A stretch of 64,000 nt of DNA from Bacteroidota bacterium. GTDB taxonomy: Bacteria > Bacteroidota > Bacteroidia > JACPRZ01. Position 1 is the first letter of the stretch. Every line of letters starts with the position of its first letter. The notes below the pieces were generated by a model. The model was not told the DNA's origin, made no database searches, and saw only the letters and a list, made by a program, of their open reading frames with translations. The DNA is taken from positions 97,109-161,108 of the forward strand of contig JACPRZ010000012.1 in assembly GCA_016193485.1 (NCBI GenBank), in the 5' to 3' direction. The position numbers and the translations under genes were made by a program. This document shows positions 52,189 through 60,191 of the stretch, one piece after another.

Positions 52189-53042
52189 AAATAACCTAAT
52201 TGCCGCATTGATTTTCCGGCTATCTGATCAAATTTCTTTTTTAAAGATTCATCCCAATTTTTCCAGGAAGGCAACTCATAAGAAGAATTAGCATTAACCC
52301 TGGAACTCATGCGTTTTGCATATTCAGTGTATGTGAGGAACCTCCGGTCCTGAATCCCGCAAAAATCGATTATACGGTTCAAACCCGGAAAGCCGGAAGC
52401 AGAGTTAAAAATTTCTTCAAATTTAACAACCAGAACTTTTTTTTCGTTTTCCAGGTGATTGACCATAATTGTATTTTTTTTCACCCAGTGCCAGCACAGC
52501 CGTTCAAAACGATCCATATCGCCCCATTGGGAATAATATGGGTCATCTTTAAAGTCAATCGCTTTTATGCGGGTCCGGCTGTCATCATCTTCTATGAATA
52601 AAGTTTTTCCACCGGTTTTTGACTCCACAATTTTACTGTAACAAGACCGGACATAATCCCTGCCATCCCTTATTACACATACAATTTTATATTGTTTGAA
52701 TATTCTTCTGAACAGCGGAATCAGGCACCATAAATTGGTATTGGATTCGACATAAACATTACAATTTCGCCTATGGACTTCATGGCATATCTTTTCCCTG
52801 TCTTTCTTAAATTCCATTACGGCTCTTCTGCCCACAATCTTTTTTTTAATATAATCAACCCCGAGGTCGTACAGGTCAGGTACCGGTTCATGAAGTGCAT
52901 AAACTCCACGAAATCCCTCATTAAAGAACCGGGCAAGGAATTCTGTGCCGGTCCTTCCGGTGGAAACGATAATATTTACATGGATGTCATTCCAGGTAAT
53001 TTTGTTAAACGAACTGAAAATAGTATTAATTTGCCGGAGCAT
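52185..53042 (-). CDS. Sulfotransferase-family protein (PAPS-dependent type)
   Basis: The 285-residue protein has the P-loop-like 5'-phosphosulfate-binding STGRTGTEFLARFFN near the N-terminus and the 3'-phosphate-binding CVIRDGRDYVRSCYSK at about residue 125, the two signature regions of cytosolic and carbohydrate sulfotransferases. It is likely to transfer sulfate from PAPS to a glycan hydroxyl. The catalytic His/Lys cannot be assigned. PAPS synthesis genes are not in the window. A second, diverged sulfotransferase lies 140 bp upstream. Confidence 0.83.
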   Translation of the reverse strand: MLRQINTIFSSFNKITWNDIHVNIIVSTGRTGTEFLARFFNEGFRGVYALHEPVPDLYDLGVDYIKKKIVGRRAVMEFKKDREKICHEVHRRNCNVYVESNTNLWCLIPLFRRIFKQYKIVCVIRDGRDYVRSCYSKIVESKTGGKTLFIEDDDSRTRIKAIDFKDDPYYSQWGDMDRFERLCWHWVKKNTIMVNHLENEKKVLVVKFEEIFNSASGFPGLNRIIDFCGIQDRRFLTYTEYAKRMSSRVNANSSYELPSWKNWDESLKKKFDQIAGKSMRQLGYL

Positions 53043-53086
53043 GATCTTTATTATTATTAATTGCGATACGGTATAAGGAGTTATTT

Positions 53087-53180
53087 ATACTGATGCTGAA
53101 TGATTTTGCAAATCATTCAGATCAGCATATACTGACGAATTTGATTTTGCAAACTTGCAAAATCAAATTCCGTCAGTATA
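53087..53180. repeat. Pair of extragenic palindromes (REP-like) between sulfotransferase genes
   Basis: The first palindrome (53087-53128) has an 11-bp perfect core, CTGAATGATTT/AAATCATTCAG, around TGC, extended by ATACTGAT/ATCAGCAT. The second (53128-53180) pairs TATACTGACG with CGTCAGTATA and AATTTGATTTTGCAA with TTGCAAAATCAAATT. The outer ATACTGAYG motif and inner TTTTGC match the palindromes inside the MITE at 37251-37386, but no TIR/TSD surrounds these. Confidence 0.6.
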
Positions 53181-53181
53181 T

Positions 53182-54060
53182 CTAAATGGTATATCCGTGC
53201 GTTTTCATCTGTTCACCGCACCATTGAATGAATTTATTTTTTTGTAATTCGCTCCAATCCTCCCATTTACCAATAGAATAATCCTCAGTTCTGTTCCTGG
53301 GATTTGGAACGGATTTTTGCCAGATTTCGTACGGAATTTTCAGATTCAGAGGTGATGCAATGGAATCATTGAATTTTTCATAACTGAGGATGATATCTTC
53401 AAATTTTACCGAAAGATCGGAATTTTCCCTGAGAAATCCATTTTCATAGGACCAGACCCAGCAGATTTTTTCAAACCGATCCATGTAATTCCATTGAAGA
53501 GGATCAATACATTCCTGTGGAGGCAGATAGTTGCGTTTGTCTTTTTCAGTAAAGGGGTCCCTTGAAAACACAGAGCGTACCACATCGCGGCCATCCCGTA
53601 TTACATGAATGATTTTAACGGTCGGTATAAATTCCCTGAACAGGGGGGCGAAATATTTCAGTGCAGGGTTTACTTCACCGTAAACCGAAGAGAGGGTCAA
53701 ACGACACCGCAATGCCATCTCTCTTAAACGGAAATTGATAAGATAATTTCTTGCGAAATCCTTATCCCTGAAAGCCCGCACATTCGCTATTTGCTCTTCA
53801 GGAACCGGTTCATGCATGACGCATGCACCCGCAGCATTGCTCAACAGGTCGGTTAACCACATGGTACCTGTCCGCCCGGTGCTCAGGACAAGGAAAAAGT
53901 TACAATCGGATAATATTTTCAGCGCTCTCTTTTTATCCGGTGCCATACACCGGATCAGCAACCGGTAAACCATTTTTTTGTCGGTTCCGGTTTTCCGGGA
54001 TATCCATTCCGAAATACGGAAATAGCGTAATAACGGATTTTTATTCATCGTACTTGTCAT
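53182..54060 (-). CDS. Sulfotransferase-family protein (PAPS-dependent type)
   Basis: The 292-residue protein shows FFLVLSTGRTGTMWLTDLLS (5'-binding loop, about residue 60) and IHVIRDGRDVVRSVFSRDPF (3'-binding motif). VWSYENGFLRENSDLSVKFE follows, matching the preceding sulfotransferase in spacing but with clear sequence divergence. It may sulfate another position or sugar. The first five residues (MTST, then MNKNPLL) are optional; ATG 54048 is an alternative start with an 8-bp overlap of the SGNH-like gene. Confidence 0.83.
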   Translation of the reverse strand: MTSTMNKNPLLRYFRISEWISRKTGTDKKMVYRLLIRCMAPDKKRALKILSDCNFFLVLSTGRTGTMWLTDLLSNAAGACVMHEPVPEEQIANVRAFRDKDFARNYLINFRLREMALRCRLTLSSVYGEVNPALKYFAPLFREFIPTVKIIHVIRDGRDVVRSVFSRDPFTEKDKRNYLPPQECIDPLQWNYMDRFEKICWVWSYENGFLRENSDLSVKFEDIILSYEKFNDSIASPLNLKIPYEIWQKSVPNPRNRTEDYSIGKWEDWSELQKNKFIQWCGEQMKTHGYTI

Positions 54061-55072
54061 CCGGGTTCAGATTTTCCCGGGAATATATTTCCTTTAAGAT
54101 TTTTTGCCCCACATGAGGCATATAATGATTATCATCATAATAATTTTCACGGCTTTCCGTGATGAAATTTATTCCCGTGTAATCAAAAACATTTTGTTTA
54201 CCGAACAATTCATACAAAATTTCCAGATCACCTGCATTAAATTTTTTCTGGTCGTACATCGGCCCGATGACGATTTTGTATTGCGTTCCCATCTTCCCGA
54301 ATATTTCTGCGATATCTTTAAGCATGGTGAGTTGGGGGGGTCTGATTATGGCTTTACTGGTCACCGGATTTTGCGGTCTCGCATAAAACATTTTCTCTCT
54401 TTTTGAATAATAATCTTTCATATTCCTGTTACGTTCAACCTGGTTTGAAATCCGGTAGAAATCATTGGTAACCGGGTCGCTTTTGACGATCCGTTCATCA
54501 ATGAATCCCTTCATGTATGGCCGGTACCTTTTGAAAAAACAGTAATCCAGGTAACGGACGAAAAAGAAATCCGCCATATAAGCATAGACGAAAGAACTGT
54601 AAAATTCGTAACGTGATCCGTTGGACAAGAGAGGGTGTTTGATGAAAATATGTCCCTTTGAATTTCCGGTTCTGTTAAGGGTAGCCCCGTTATCCATTAC
54701 AAGTATGGAGTTTTTTATCGTGTCGTTAAGCGAATGAAGAAATTTTATTTTAGACCACATACCGAATAATGTTTCACCGGAAGCCCAGAAGACAAAGGGT
54801 GATGCATTGTTCTGCAGGTATGGCTTCCAGTCCTTTGTATTAAATGCCAGGGTTCTTGAACTTCCGAAAATAAATGAATCGTAGTGCATTTTTTTGCGGT
54901 TCTGCATATACAGTTCCGTTCCCGCATAATCACGGTTAATGATTATGGAATAATCGCTGAAATAATCGTCATAAGCGTACCATATTTTAAAAGGGTCAAA
55001 AATAAAAAATGTCGCGGTAACGGAAAAAAAAGGAAGCAGGAACAGAAGCGTTTTTACAAGAAAGGTATTCAC
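54041..55072 (-). CDS. SGNH/GDSL-like membrane-anchored protein, partner of MBOAT
   Basis: GTG 55072 gives about 343 residues with an N-terminal membrane segment (NTFLVKTLLFLLPFFSVTAT). The SGNH nucleophile region is SFIFGSSRTLAFN, and the Asp-His pair is likely DDNHYMPHVG near the C-terminus. Such proteins partner with MBOAT acyltransferases (AlgI/AlgX-AlgJ-like, DltD-like) and transfer acyl groups to glycans outside the cytoplasm. It lies 11 bp after the MBOAT gene. An in-frame upstream start at 55165 would overlap the MBOAT gene with non-conserved sequence, so I used the GTG. Confidence 0.7.
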   Translation of the reverse strand: MNTFLVKTLLFLLPFFSVTATFFIFDPFKIWYAYDDYFSDYSIIINRDYAGTELYMQNRKKMHYDSFIFGSSRTLAFNTKDWKPYLQNNASPFVFWASGETLFGMWSKIKFLHSLNDTIKNSILVMDNGATLNRTGNSKGHIFIKHPLLSNGSRYEFYSSFVYAYMADFFFVRYLDYCFFKRYRPYMKGFIDERIVKSDPVTNDFYRISNQVERNRNMKDYYSKREKMFYARPQNPVTSKAIIRPPQLTMLKDIAEIFGKMGTQYKIVIGPMYDQKKFNAGDLEILYELFGKQNVFDYTGINFITESRENYYDDNHYMPHVGQKILKEIYSRENLNPDDKYDE

Positions 55073-55083
55073 GGTAAATAATT

Positions 55084-56511
55084 TTAAAATTGGAAATAAA
55101 TAAAAGTTTTCTCGCCACCGTAAAATCCCAACACCATCAGCGCAACGGCATAATAGCAAATCCATCTTACCGTAAACGGCAGGTCATGAATCTGAAGTGC
55201 AAATTGCTTTTTTCTTTGCAGCCATTCAACAACGACCAAAAAGATGACCAGGTACAAAGGTATAAGGTCGGCAGACGGGAGTTGAAATAATGTACGTGAA
55301 AAAAGAGCGGTGATATATTGTATTGCATGGCGGATATTTTCAGCGCGGAAAAATATCCAGGCAATTAAGGTCATCAGAAATGTAAGGACAATCTGAAAGA
55401 GTTCATGTAAAGAAGGAAAAAACCTGTTTTCAGCGACTATACCGGTATGCTGTTTCTGGCGATTGGAAAGTAACAAGGGCAAATAATACAAACCGTTAAG
55501 AAAACCCCATGCGATAAATGTCCAGTTGGCTCCGTGCCAGAATCCGCTGATGGTGAAAGTAATAATGATGTTCCGTATCCATTTCCATTTACCTCCATAA
55601 CTTCCTCCCAGTGAAATATAAACATAATCCTTAAACCAGGTTGACAAGGAAATATGCCATCGCCTCCAGAATTCTGCAATATCCCTTGAGAAATAGGGGA
55701 GGGCGAAATTGCGCATTAATTCAAAGCCGAACAACCGGGCTGTACCGATAGCGATATCGGAATATCCTGAAAAATCACCATAAATCTGGAATGCAAAATA
55801 GAAGGCCCCAAGCCACAAATCGCTGCTTTGCATCGTAGTGCTGTTTGAAAAGATTAAATCAACCTGCCCGGCACAGGTATCGGCAATGACTATCTTCTTA
55901 AAAAGTCCCCATATTATCTGCCTCATTCCGTCTTTAGCTTTCCCGTAATCAAACACCCTTTTTCTAAGGCACTGGGGAAGCAGGTTTGCCGCCCTTTCTA
56001 TAGGACCGGCAACCAATTGAGGAAAGAAACTTACAAAGGTCAAAAAGGCGATAAAGTCCTTTGTGGAAGCAATTTTCTTCCTGTATAAATCAATAGTATA
56101 ACTCATGGTCTGAAAAGTATAGAAACTGATGCCGACCGGCAGGATGACATTAAGTGAACGAGTGTTTAAGGTGACGCCAGCCGATGCCATTGCAGTAACC
56201 AGCGAGTCAACAAAAAAATTGTAATATTTAAAAAAACCAAGAAGACCTAAATTAGTTGACAAACTTAGGATTAAAAGAAGCAATCTTTTTACAGGATGCC
56301 CTGTTTTATCCAAAAAATACCCGGCAAAATAATCTATAACTGAACTGATGAACAGAAGTGAAAGAAAACGCCAGTCCCACCAGCCGTAAAAAAAATAACT
56401 TGCAACCAGCAATAAGAAATTCTGGGCTGTCAGGTTTTTATTCGTTACAAACCAGTAGAGAAAAAACACTAATGGTAAAAAGAGAGCAAACTCAAGAGAA
56501 TTGAATAACAT
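55084..56511 (-). CDS. MBOAT-family O-acyltransferase (AlgI-like)
   Basis: The 475-residue polytopic protein begins MLFNSLEFALFLPLVFFLYW, the AlgI/DltB-type start. It carries ILPVGISFYTFQTMSYTIDL, FPQLVAGPIERAANLLPQC, YGDFSGYSDIAIGTARLFGF and FWRRWHISLSTWFKDYVYI with the catalytic-His region FTISGFWHGANWTFIAWGFL. It moves an acyl group, often acetyl, across the inner membrane for transfer to a glycan, probably with the SGNH-like product of the next gene. It begins 2 bp after the upstream methyltransferase stop. Confidence 0.93.
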   Translation of the reverse strand: MLFNSLEFALFLPLVFFLYWFVTNKNLTAQNFLLLVASYFFYGWWDWRFLSLLFISSVIDYFAGYFLDKTGHPVKRLLLLILSLSTNLGLLGFFKYYNFFVDSLVTAMASAGVTLNTRSLNVILPVGISFYTFQTMSYTIDLYRKKIASTKDFIAFLTFVSFFPQLVAGPIERAANLLPQCLRKRVFDYGKAKDGMRQIIWGLFKKIVIADTCAGQVDLIFSNSTTMQSSDLWLGAFYFAFQIYGDFSGYSDIAIGTARLFGFELMRNFALPYFSRDIAEFWRRWHISLSTWFKDYVYISLGGSYGGKWKWIRNIIITFTISGFWHGANWTFIAWGFLNGLYYLPLLLSNRQKQHTGIVAENRFFPSLHELFQIVLTFLMTLIAWIFFRAENIRHAIQYITALFSRTLFQLPSADLIPLYLVIFLVVVEWLQRKKQFALQIHDLPFTVRWICYYAVALMVLGFYGGEKTFIYFQF

Positions 56512-56513
56512 GC

Positions 56514-57935
56514 TTATGCGATTTTCTGTGCAATAATAAAGAGATTACCGCCTTTTGTTTTAAGGCATTCAGGTTCATCGCTTTCAATAAAGGGCAAAAA
56601 TGATTTTTCCATTACATGTTTATATATAGATTTGAGAGGAGAAATTTTTTTGATTATTTTTTCAATGTAAAGAAGCCACATTCGTGTCACAGGCATCAAT
56701 TCAAGGGTAAACATCCGCATCAAAGCCCTTACCTTATGAAAGGGTATGGAATCAAAATAAGAAAAATCCAATATTTTAAATCCCGATCCCTGAAATGCCG
56801 ATCGGTATTGCGATTCAGTCCAGATGCTTTCAATGATACTGGTTTTCATCCGGTATTTTTTGTAACGATGGGAGGGTTTTACGAGCCCGAACGTTTCAAA
56901 AAAGTCACTTACATAGTTCATTTCCCAGTATTCGCTGACATCCGACAGGGCAAAAATTCCACCGCACTGCAGCACTCTTGCTGCTTCCCGGATCACCGGT
57001 TCTTTGTTTTGAATATGATCGATACCATGGACGAAGAAAACCGTTTTGAATGAATTATCGCTGAAGGGCAGGTTGGTCGCATCCGCCACCTGAACGGATT
57101 TATAGCACGGATATTTTCTGGCCCGCTCAGCAACTTCCGGCAGATAATCGCTGCCTATATCAATGATTTTGCCGTCCAGCATAATAGAAGAAAAAATTCC
57201 ATCTCCGCAACCCAGTTCGAGAGAAGGAGAGCGATATTCCATTTTACGGAATAAACCGGCTTCTATGGTTTTTGAGGCGGCATTCTGGGGAGCCGTTACA
57301 TATCTTGTCCATAGAAATTTTTTAAACATCTCAGAATGAGTACCTGTTGGTTTTATTCCCTTTCTGAAGAAGTGACGTATGTAGAGCAATAGAATAAAGC
57401 CATAATATATTATTATCAAAACGAACCCTGCCAGAGGTCTTGCGGATTTAAGGATCATGGCGGAGAGAGTATAAAATTTAACCTTCATGGCAATTAAAGG
57501 GTGCCATTTCATTACGGCTAAATCAATTAAATTTTTTTCATGCTTTTCGGAATAGTTCATCCGTTGTAAAAGTGGATCAATGGCACTTCGGAGAGATGTA
57601 CTATGGTATAAATAATATTTTTTAACTGAACCCGGAAGAAGCGCCAGTTTCAGATCAATAGCGATTTTCTCAACACCGGAATAGTTGTAATGTACCTGAA
57701 AAACCTGTTTATATTTTTTCCAGGATATTTCAACGTAATTTTTGATACACACCGGTTCCGGATGGTTAATGGGCGGCACCTGTGCTAGTGTGATTCTTTC
57801 CCCCTTGTTTCCCCCCCCCATTTTATTGATAAAATAATCGAAACGGATATTGCGGTTCAGTAAAAAATCCAATGCCGCCTGGTTCATCATGGGATTTTCG
57901 CTGCCGATGAGTAAAGTGTCTGTCTCTAAAATCAT
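56514..57935 (-). CDS. SAM-dependent methyltransferase with unusual N-terminal and membrane-associated region
   Basis: ATG 57935 overlaps the stop of the DegT gene by 4 bp (ATGA) and gives 473 residues. Residues 1-160 (MILETDTLLIGSENPMMNQA, then INKMGGGNKGERITLAQVPP) match no family I know. A hydrophobic segment follows (AGFVLIIIYYGFILLLYIRH, about 175-195), then a methyltransferase domain with SPSLELGCGDGIFSSIML and NSFKTVFFVHGIDHIQNKEP. The N-terminal part may be a fused acceptor-binding or enzyme domain. A nine-base G run (plus-strand C 57811-57819) encodes the Gly triplet MGGGNK. A longer form to 57959 would add eight residues. Confidence 0.75.
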   Translation of the reverse strand: MILETDTLLIGSENPMMNQAALDFLLNRNIRFDYFINKMGGGNKGERITLAQVPPINHPEPVCIKNYVEISWKKYKQVFQVHYNYSGVEKIAIDLKLALLPGSVKKYYLYHSTSLRSAIDPLLQRMNYSEKHEKNLIDLAVMKWHPLIAMKVKFYTLSAMILKSARPLAGFVLIIIYYGFILLLYIRHFFRKGIKPTGTHSEMFKKFLWTRYVTAPQNAASKTIEAGLFRKMEYRSPSLELGCGDGIFSSIMLDGKIIDIGSDYLPEVAERARKYPCYKSVQVADATNLPFSDNSFKTVFFVHGIDHIQNKEPVIREAARVLQCGGIFALSDVSEYWEMNYVSDFFETFGLVKPSHRYKKYRMKTSIIESIWTESQYRSAFQGSGFKILDFSYFDSIPFHKVRALMRMFTLELMPVTRMWLLYIEKIIKKISPLKSIYKHVMEKSFLPFIESDEPECLKTKGGNLFIIAQKIA

Positions 57936-59056
57936 GTTTTCGCAATCATTGAATTCCATTGATGAGAAAATACGCTTAATTTTTCAGTAAGGATGGCGGT
58001 ATTGTCATTTTCGAGGGAATACGTCAGGTTATAGACCGTAGAAGCAAGATCGCGGGCATGATCCAGGTCACAGTTGATTACCAGATTCTTAAAATGACGA
58101 TCAAGGGGGGGATATAACCGGGTAAAATCAATTTTATTCTCCTGGGCCAGTTTTTCGAAAACCATCCGGTTAGTCCCATCAGGAATTTTGAAACTATATC
58201 GCCAGGGCAGCCAGTTAACGCCTGGGTCATAGCCGAAGGTGTTTATTCCCCTGCACTCAGAAATAATCCCATGCACCTGACTCATATTTTTTAAATTTTT
58301 CTCCAGATGGTTAATGAACATAGTCCACTTTTCCGGCAATAATTGAATCTGGCGCAAAGGCCAGTTATAATCCAGTAAAAAAAAATAGCGGGCAAGATAT
58401 GAGAATAAGGAATATTTACTTTCCATCATCAGGTTGAGAGCGATTTCATTTCTTTTGGATTTCACCTGGTAAAACCACCACTGGGATATGATTTGTTTCA
58501 ACCGTTGAGCAAGGGTATCTGACTGTGTCAGCAGGAAACCTCCTCCCAGAAGATCAACGGGTTTTGAATACCCGAAACTCAACACGCCTGCATCACCTCG
58601 GGTACCGATTTTTTCGTTACCCGATTTGCCGCCATAGGCATGGCAGGCATCTTCAAGAACAAAGCATTGATAGGGTGCTGTTATTTTTTTTATTTCCCGG
58701 ATGGGCGCAGGATAACCGAAAGAATCCACAGCGATTACCGCTTTAACATCATGATCCATGGCTCTTTTCAGGGAAGGCAGGGAAATATTATAATCATTTT
58801 CAGAAACGTCCACCACTACGGGTATTCCTCCGGCCGCATAGACAGCAATGACAATATTCGGGCAAGTCAATACAGGAAGAATTACTTTTTTTTTCCGGAC
58901 ACCAATGGCCCTGAGGCACGTGTAAAGACCAGACGTTCCGCTGCCAACAGGTAGGAGGTGCTTGCATTGAAAAAAGTCCCTGATTTTCGTTAGAATTTCT
59001 GCCTGCACGGAAAGATTCTGTTGGTCACCACCATTTCGGTTCAGCCCAATCGACAC
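57932..59056 (-). CDS. DegT/DnrJ-family sugar aminotransferase
   Basis: The protein has PVGSGTSGLYTCLRAIGV, ILPVLTCPNIVIAVYAAGG, FVLEDACHAYGGKSGNEKI and the PLP-lysine segment SFGYSKPVDLLGGGF, a clear DegT-family set. About 374 residues are predicted from GTG 59056, which starts just before IGLNRNGGDQQ and overlaps the radical SAM gene; no ATG is available there. It likely aminates a keto sugar whose precursor may come from the adjacent radical SAM product. The C-terminus overlaps the next gene by 4 bp. Confidence 0.82.
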   Translation of the reverse strand: MSIGLNRNGGDQQNLSVQAEILTKIRDFFQCKHLLPVGSGTSGLYTCLRAIGVRKKKVILPVLTCPNIVIAVYAAGGIPVVVDVSENDYNISLPSLKRAMDHDVKAVIAVDSFGYPAPIREIKKITAPYQCFVLEDACHAYGGKSGNEKIGTRGDAGVLSFGYSKPVDLLGGGFLLTQSDTLAQRLKQIISQWWFYQVKSKRNEIALNLMMESKYSLFSYLARYFFLLDYNWPLRQIQLLPEKWTMFINHLEKNLKNMSQVHGIISECRGINTFGYDPGVNWLPWRYSFKIPDGTNRMVFEKLAQENKIDFTRLYPPLDRHFKNLVINCDLDHARDLASTVYNLTYSLENDNTAILTEKLSVFSHQWNSMIAKT

Positions 59057-60101
59057 AATTTTTGCAGTAAGGATAATCAAACGTGCCGTCAACATGCATT
59101 TGCCGCAACTTCCGGAAGTTTTCCCCTTGCCAGATCTCCTTAATGGTATTTTTGCGTATATCGCCTAATATATGCTCTCCTTTCCAATCGTATTCGCAGA
59201 ATTTTACCAATCCGTTGGTATGGATAATAAAACGGTCCCAGAGATAAGGGCAGGGATGACGGTATTTGAACGACTGTTGATTATGACGTCCATGATCATC
59301 TACCAGGTTATTATGCTGATGATAATCACGGATCAATACGACATCGGCTTTTCCGGTCCAGAATTCTTGGAACATTTCAAGTTCATGCTGATTATCCTTT
59401 TGATAAACAAAACTTACGTCTATCTTATTATCGGAGTCATGCGCCTTTGCTTCTTCTATGTATGAGAGCGTGTTCTCCACAAGCCGGTTGAATAATTTTG
59501 ACTGCCGGATCTTTAAATAGGTTTCGGGTGTTGCCGCATCAATACTTACTTCAATGTGATTCAACCCGCCCTCTATCAGTTTTTTTCTCCTGCTTTTAAC
59601 TAATAGGGTTCCGTTTGTGTTGAGCGAGAGGTTGGTCAGTCCTTTTTCATGGGCATACCGTATCAGATCTTCCATGTCTTTTCTGAAAAGAGGTTCACCT
59701 CCTCCAAAAGGCCGTACGCGAATATGCGGGGCTTCCTTTGCCACTTCATCAATAATTTTTTTATAAACACCGGTATCAATGTCTTCTAAGAAACCCTCCA
59801 CATCCGATAATACGCTGTTAGGGCAATGAGTGCAGGTCAGGTTGCATCGCGTGGTGGTTTCGATACGGATGGTAGGTGGAAAATCCAATACGGTGGGAAT
59901 AAATCGTTCACCTGTTTTGTGCAACTTTTCCATCAGGAGACGTTCTTTCCTGAAGGAATGGGTTCCATTAATTTTATAGGAGGGTGATGCGGGAGGACCA
60001 TAAAACACCTCTCTGTAAAACTTTTTAACGAAACCCGGAACGGCATTTTTGATTACCGGTGGTATTGCGTTACTGATATTTTGTGCAATATTTGAACTCA
60101 T
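59025..60101 (-). CDS. Radical SAM/SPASM protein
   Basis: The 358-residue protein has the [4Fe-4S]-SAM motif ETTRCNLTCTHCPNSVLSD (CxxxCxxC, about residue 85). A SAM-binding GGGEPLFRKDMEDLIRYA follows, and the C-terminal auxiliary-cluster region is HPCPYLWDRFIIHTNGLVKF with CEYDWKGEH and YPYCKNCVDWAEP. SPASM-type enzymes modify peptides or sugars; several glycan loci use such radical SAM enzymes for sugar epimerisation or dehydration. Overlap with the DegT gene implies a shared pathway, but the substrate is unknown. Confidence 0.85.
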   Translation of the reverse strand: MSSNIAQNISNAIPPVIKNAVPGFVKKFYREVFYGPPASPSYKINGTHSFRKERLLMEKLHKTGERFIPTVLDFPPTIRIETTTRCNLTCTHCPNSVLSDVEGFLEDIDTGVYKKIIDEVAKEAPHIRVRPFGGGEPLFRKDMEDLIRYAHEKGLTNLSLNTNGTLLVKSRRKKLIEGGLNHIEVSIDAATPETYLKIRQSKLFNRLVENTLSYIEEAKAHDSDNKIDVSFVYQKDNQHELEMFQEFWTGKADVVLIRDYHQHNNLVDDHGRHNQQSFKYRHPCPYLWDRFIIHTNGLVKFCEYDWKGEHILGDIRKNTIKEIWQGENFRKLRQMHVDGTFDYPYCKNCVDWAEPKWW

Positions 60102-60191
60102 GTAGATAAATAGAGATGATTTAACAATAAAAATCTTAGATAATAATCCCGAAATGAAAGCAAATATAAATAAAATGTGGTTATTTGTAAT

